Assembly: GCA_003552325.1 (NCBI GenBank)
Contig: PUKM01000094.1
Coordinates: 1 to 7,199, forward strand
Source: Natrialbaceae archaeon
GTDB taxonomy: Archaea > Halobacteriota > Halobacteria > Halobacteriales > Natrialbaceae
Reading direction: 5' to 3'
DNA length: 7,199 nucleotides
In this document: positions 5,963 through 7,199 of the stretch, one piece after another
Layout: every line of letters starts with the position of its first letter
Numbering within the stretch: position 1 is the first letter of the stretch
Position numbers and translations under genes: made by a program
The notes under the pieces: model-generated
What the model was told of the DNA's origin: nothing
The model's database searches: none
Seen by the model: only the letters and a program-made list of their open reading frames with translations

Positions 5963-5975
5963 CACAGAAAGAAAG
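5963..5975 (-). terminator. T-rich terminator candidate directly after the MATE gene
   Basis: Read on the minus strand, CTTTCTTTCTGTG follows the MATE stop codon immediately. T-rich tracts of this kind stop archaeal RNA polymerase. If it works, the recombinase-like gene downstream is transcribed from its own promoter, in line with the operator-like dyad there. Confidence 0.4.
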
Positions 5976-7199
5976 TCAATCATCTGCAGTGGGGGTGTCG
6001 GGGCGGTACGAACGACTGATTGCCTTCCATTTTCCGGTCGTAAAGCGATAGTAGTTGATCGCTGCTGGAACCGTCGTCTCCGCAACAAACGCGAGATACA
6101 GCCCCCAGAGGCCGATCGCCGGGATCGAAAGCCCCGGGGTTGGAATTGCAACCTCGAGGAGTGGGACCATCACGGTCGTTGGAATCTCGAGGCCGTTTGC
6201 ACCGAGATATGCGAGCGGGATGGCGAACCCAAACATCCCAAGGGACTGACTGTAGAAGGGCCAGCGGGTGTCACCGGCGGCGTTGAGTGGTCCGGCAGCC
6301 CCACTCGAGATACCGCTCACGACGACGGCGATACAGGCGGCGTGAACCAGTGAGACGGCCGCCGATACCGAGAGTTCGCCGGGATCATCGGTGAAAGCCA
6401 GCGTGATCGGTTCGGCGAAGACGAAGACGATCGCCGCCGAGACGAGGTAGGTGGCGACAGCAAACCGGATGATCTCTCGTCCGTACTGCTCGGCGAGTTT
6501 CTCGTCTCCCGTGCCGAGTTCTTGACCAACGAGACTCGAGGACGCGAGACCAAAGCCCCACCCAGGGGTGTTCATCAGCCCCCAGATGCGACGAGCGATG
6601 ACGTAGGCGGCGGCAGTGTCCTGGCCAAAGACGTCCACGATGGCCAGCATGGGGAACTCTGCCAGTGTCCAGACGAGGTTCGTTCCGAACACTGGCAGGC
6701 CAATCGTGACGAGGTCGATCAGCGTCTCAGGGTGGGCATACGTCCCGAAGGGATCGACGGCAACGGGGAACGTGGTCAAGCCGGGAAGCCGGCCCATCAC
6801 GAGTCCAAGGGCGAAGGCTGCGGTCACCGCGATGTTCGCGATCACCGTTCCGAGGGCGGCCCCAACGACACCCATATCGAGGCCGAAGATGAGGACCGCA
6901 TTGAGGCCGATGTTCGCCACTGCACCGCCGGCCCTGATGACCATCGGCGTCCAGGCATCGTCCATGCCGACGAAGGTCCGACTGCCGATGAGATTCAACC
7001 CGGCGAAGGGGATACCGAACGCGACGACCTGGAGGTATGCTGCCCCTTCCCGGATGATTGCCGGATTGTCGGTAATGAGGCCGATGAACCACTCCGAATA
7101 GAACCAGAAGGTCGCAACCAGCGGTGCCGACACCACGATCACCAGAAACGCACTCGAGCGGATCGCCTGCCCGAGTTGATCGTAGGCTTCAGCCCCGTA
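5976..7199 (-). CDS. MATE family efflux transporter, C-terminal 407 aa (N-terminus beyond window)
   Basis: The minus-strand frame is open from the window edge (7199) to TGA at 5976-5978. A GTG at 7142 could be read as a start, but the codons before it encode EAYDQLGQAIRSSAFLV, which continues the protein naturally, so the gene begins outside and perhaps 70-90 residues are missing. The protein is a multidrug/toxin extrusion (MATE) transporter, which exports organic cations or other compounds in exchange for Na+ or H+. Numbering from that GTG, the first half retains GSRTFVGMDDAWTPM (53-67) and a glycine-rich membrane pair (71-117). The second half begins near 140 with ETLIDLVTIGLPVFGTN. It carries RRIWGLMNTPGWGFG (184-198), SSLVGQELGTGDEKLAEQYG (202-221, the hallmark of the second repeat), and GPLNAAGDTRWP (284-295), which mirrors the first-half GMDDAWTP element, showing the internal twofold repeat. 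The C-terminus is a short charged cytoplasmic tail. Substrate is unknown. Confidence 0.93.
   Translation of the reverse strand, partial: YGAEAYDQLGQAIRSSAFLVIVVSAPLVATFWFYSEWFIGLITDNPAIIREGAAYLQVVAFGIPFAGLNLIGSRTFVGMDDAWTPMVIRAGGAVANIGLNAVLIFGLDMGVVGAALGTVIANIAVTAAFALGLVMGRLPGLTTFPVAVDPFGTYAHPETLIDLVTIGLPVFGTNLVWTLAEFPMLAIVDVFGQDTAAAYVIARRIWGLMNTPGWGFGLASSSLVGQELGTGDEKLAEQYGREIIRFAVATYLVSAAIVFVFAEPITLAFTDDPGELSVSAAVSLVHAACIAVVVSGISSGAAGPLNAAGDTRWPFYSQSLGMFGFAIPLAYLGANGLEIPTTVMVPLLEVAIPTPGLSIPAIGLWGLYLAFVAETTVPAAINYYRFTTGKWKAISRSYRPDTPTADD

Noticed and set aside
4723..5975. Active integrated element (provirus or plasmid) marked by the integrase-like gene
   Set aside because: No tRNA gene, direct-repeat att pair, excisionase, replication gene or phage gene is nearby. 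Both flanks are ordinary chromosomal genes and the catalytic Tyr is missing.
6616..7101. 161-codon plus-strand frame opposite the MATE gene
   Set aside because: Antisense shadow, Pro/Ala/Thr-rich with no motif, while the minus strand shows MATE repeats.
5976..7199. The MATE protein as a Wzx-type glycan flippase serving the nearby glycosyltransferase
   Set aside because: Both belong to the MOP superfamily, but the LVGQELGTGD and AAGDTRWP elements are those of MATE proteins, and the gene is on the other strand, separated by the recombinase gene and its promoter.

Overview
The window looks like the chromosome of a halophilic archaeon (class Halobacteria). The DNA is GC-rich, soluble proteins are strongly acidic, genes are joined by 4-base ATGA or GTGA overlaps, Shine-Dalgarno matches are of the GGAGGTGATCC type, and the proteins look like haloarchaeal families (Mrp-type antiporter subunits, a dolichol-phosphate-mannose-synthase-like glycosyltransferase, DUF354, and a haloarchaeal tyrosine integrase). 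The palindrome CTCGAG occurs 26 times by my count, roughly ten times more than base composition predicts, which is a strong compositional signature of this genome. I do not assign a genus.

Layout. (1) 1-2369, plus strand: the end of what looks like an Mrp/Mnh multisubunit cation/proton antiporter operon. It holds the C-terminal 171 codons of one D-type (NuoM/NuoL-like) subunit with a very His/Asp-rich loop, overlapping by 4 bases a complete second D-type subunit of 618 aa. (2) 2370-2560: a 191-base intergenic stretch with a weak T-rich stop region and a probable TATA box and Shine-Dalgarno for the next unit. (3) 2561-4713, plus strand: a two-gene, translationally coupled unit, a membrane-anchored GT2 glycosyltransferase followed by a DUF354 (GT-B-like) protein, probably acting in cell-surface glycan or glycolipid synthesis. 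(4) 4723-5838, minus strand: a tyrosine-recombinase-family protein that meets DUF354 tail to tail with only 9 bases between stops. It keeps the Arg/Lys/Arg parts of the active site but lacks the catalytic Tyr and both His positions. (5) 5839-5975: a 137-base intergenic region rich in TGTG/CACA, with an 8-bp inverted repeat surrounding the likely TATA element of the recombinase gene. (6) 5976-7199, minus strand: the C-terminal 407 aa of a MATE-family efflux transporter, whose N-terminus lies beyond the window.

How the genes fit together. The antiporter subunits would use or modify the proton/sodium gradient central to life in high salt. The glycosyltransferase/DUF354 pair would make or modify an envelope glycan. 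The MATE protein would export solutes using an ion gradient. The least ordinary element is the integrase-like gene: an intact, well-expressed-looking reading frame with a strong ribosome-binding site and an operator-like promoter, but predicted unable to cut DNA. It looks more like a domesticated DNA-binding protein than an active mobile-element gene. No tRNA, att site, IS element or CRISPR array was seen.
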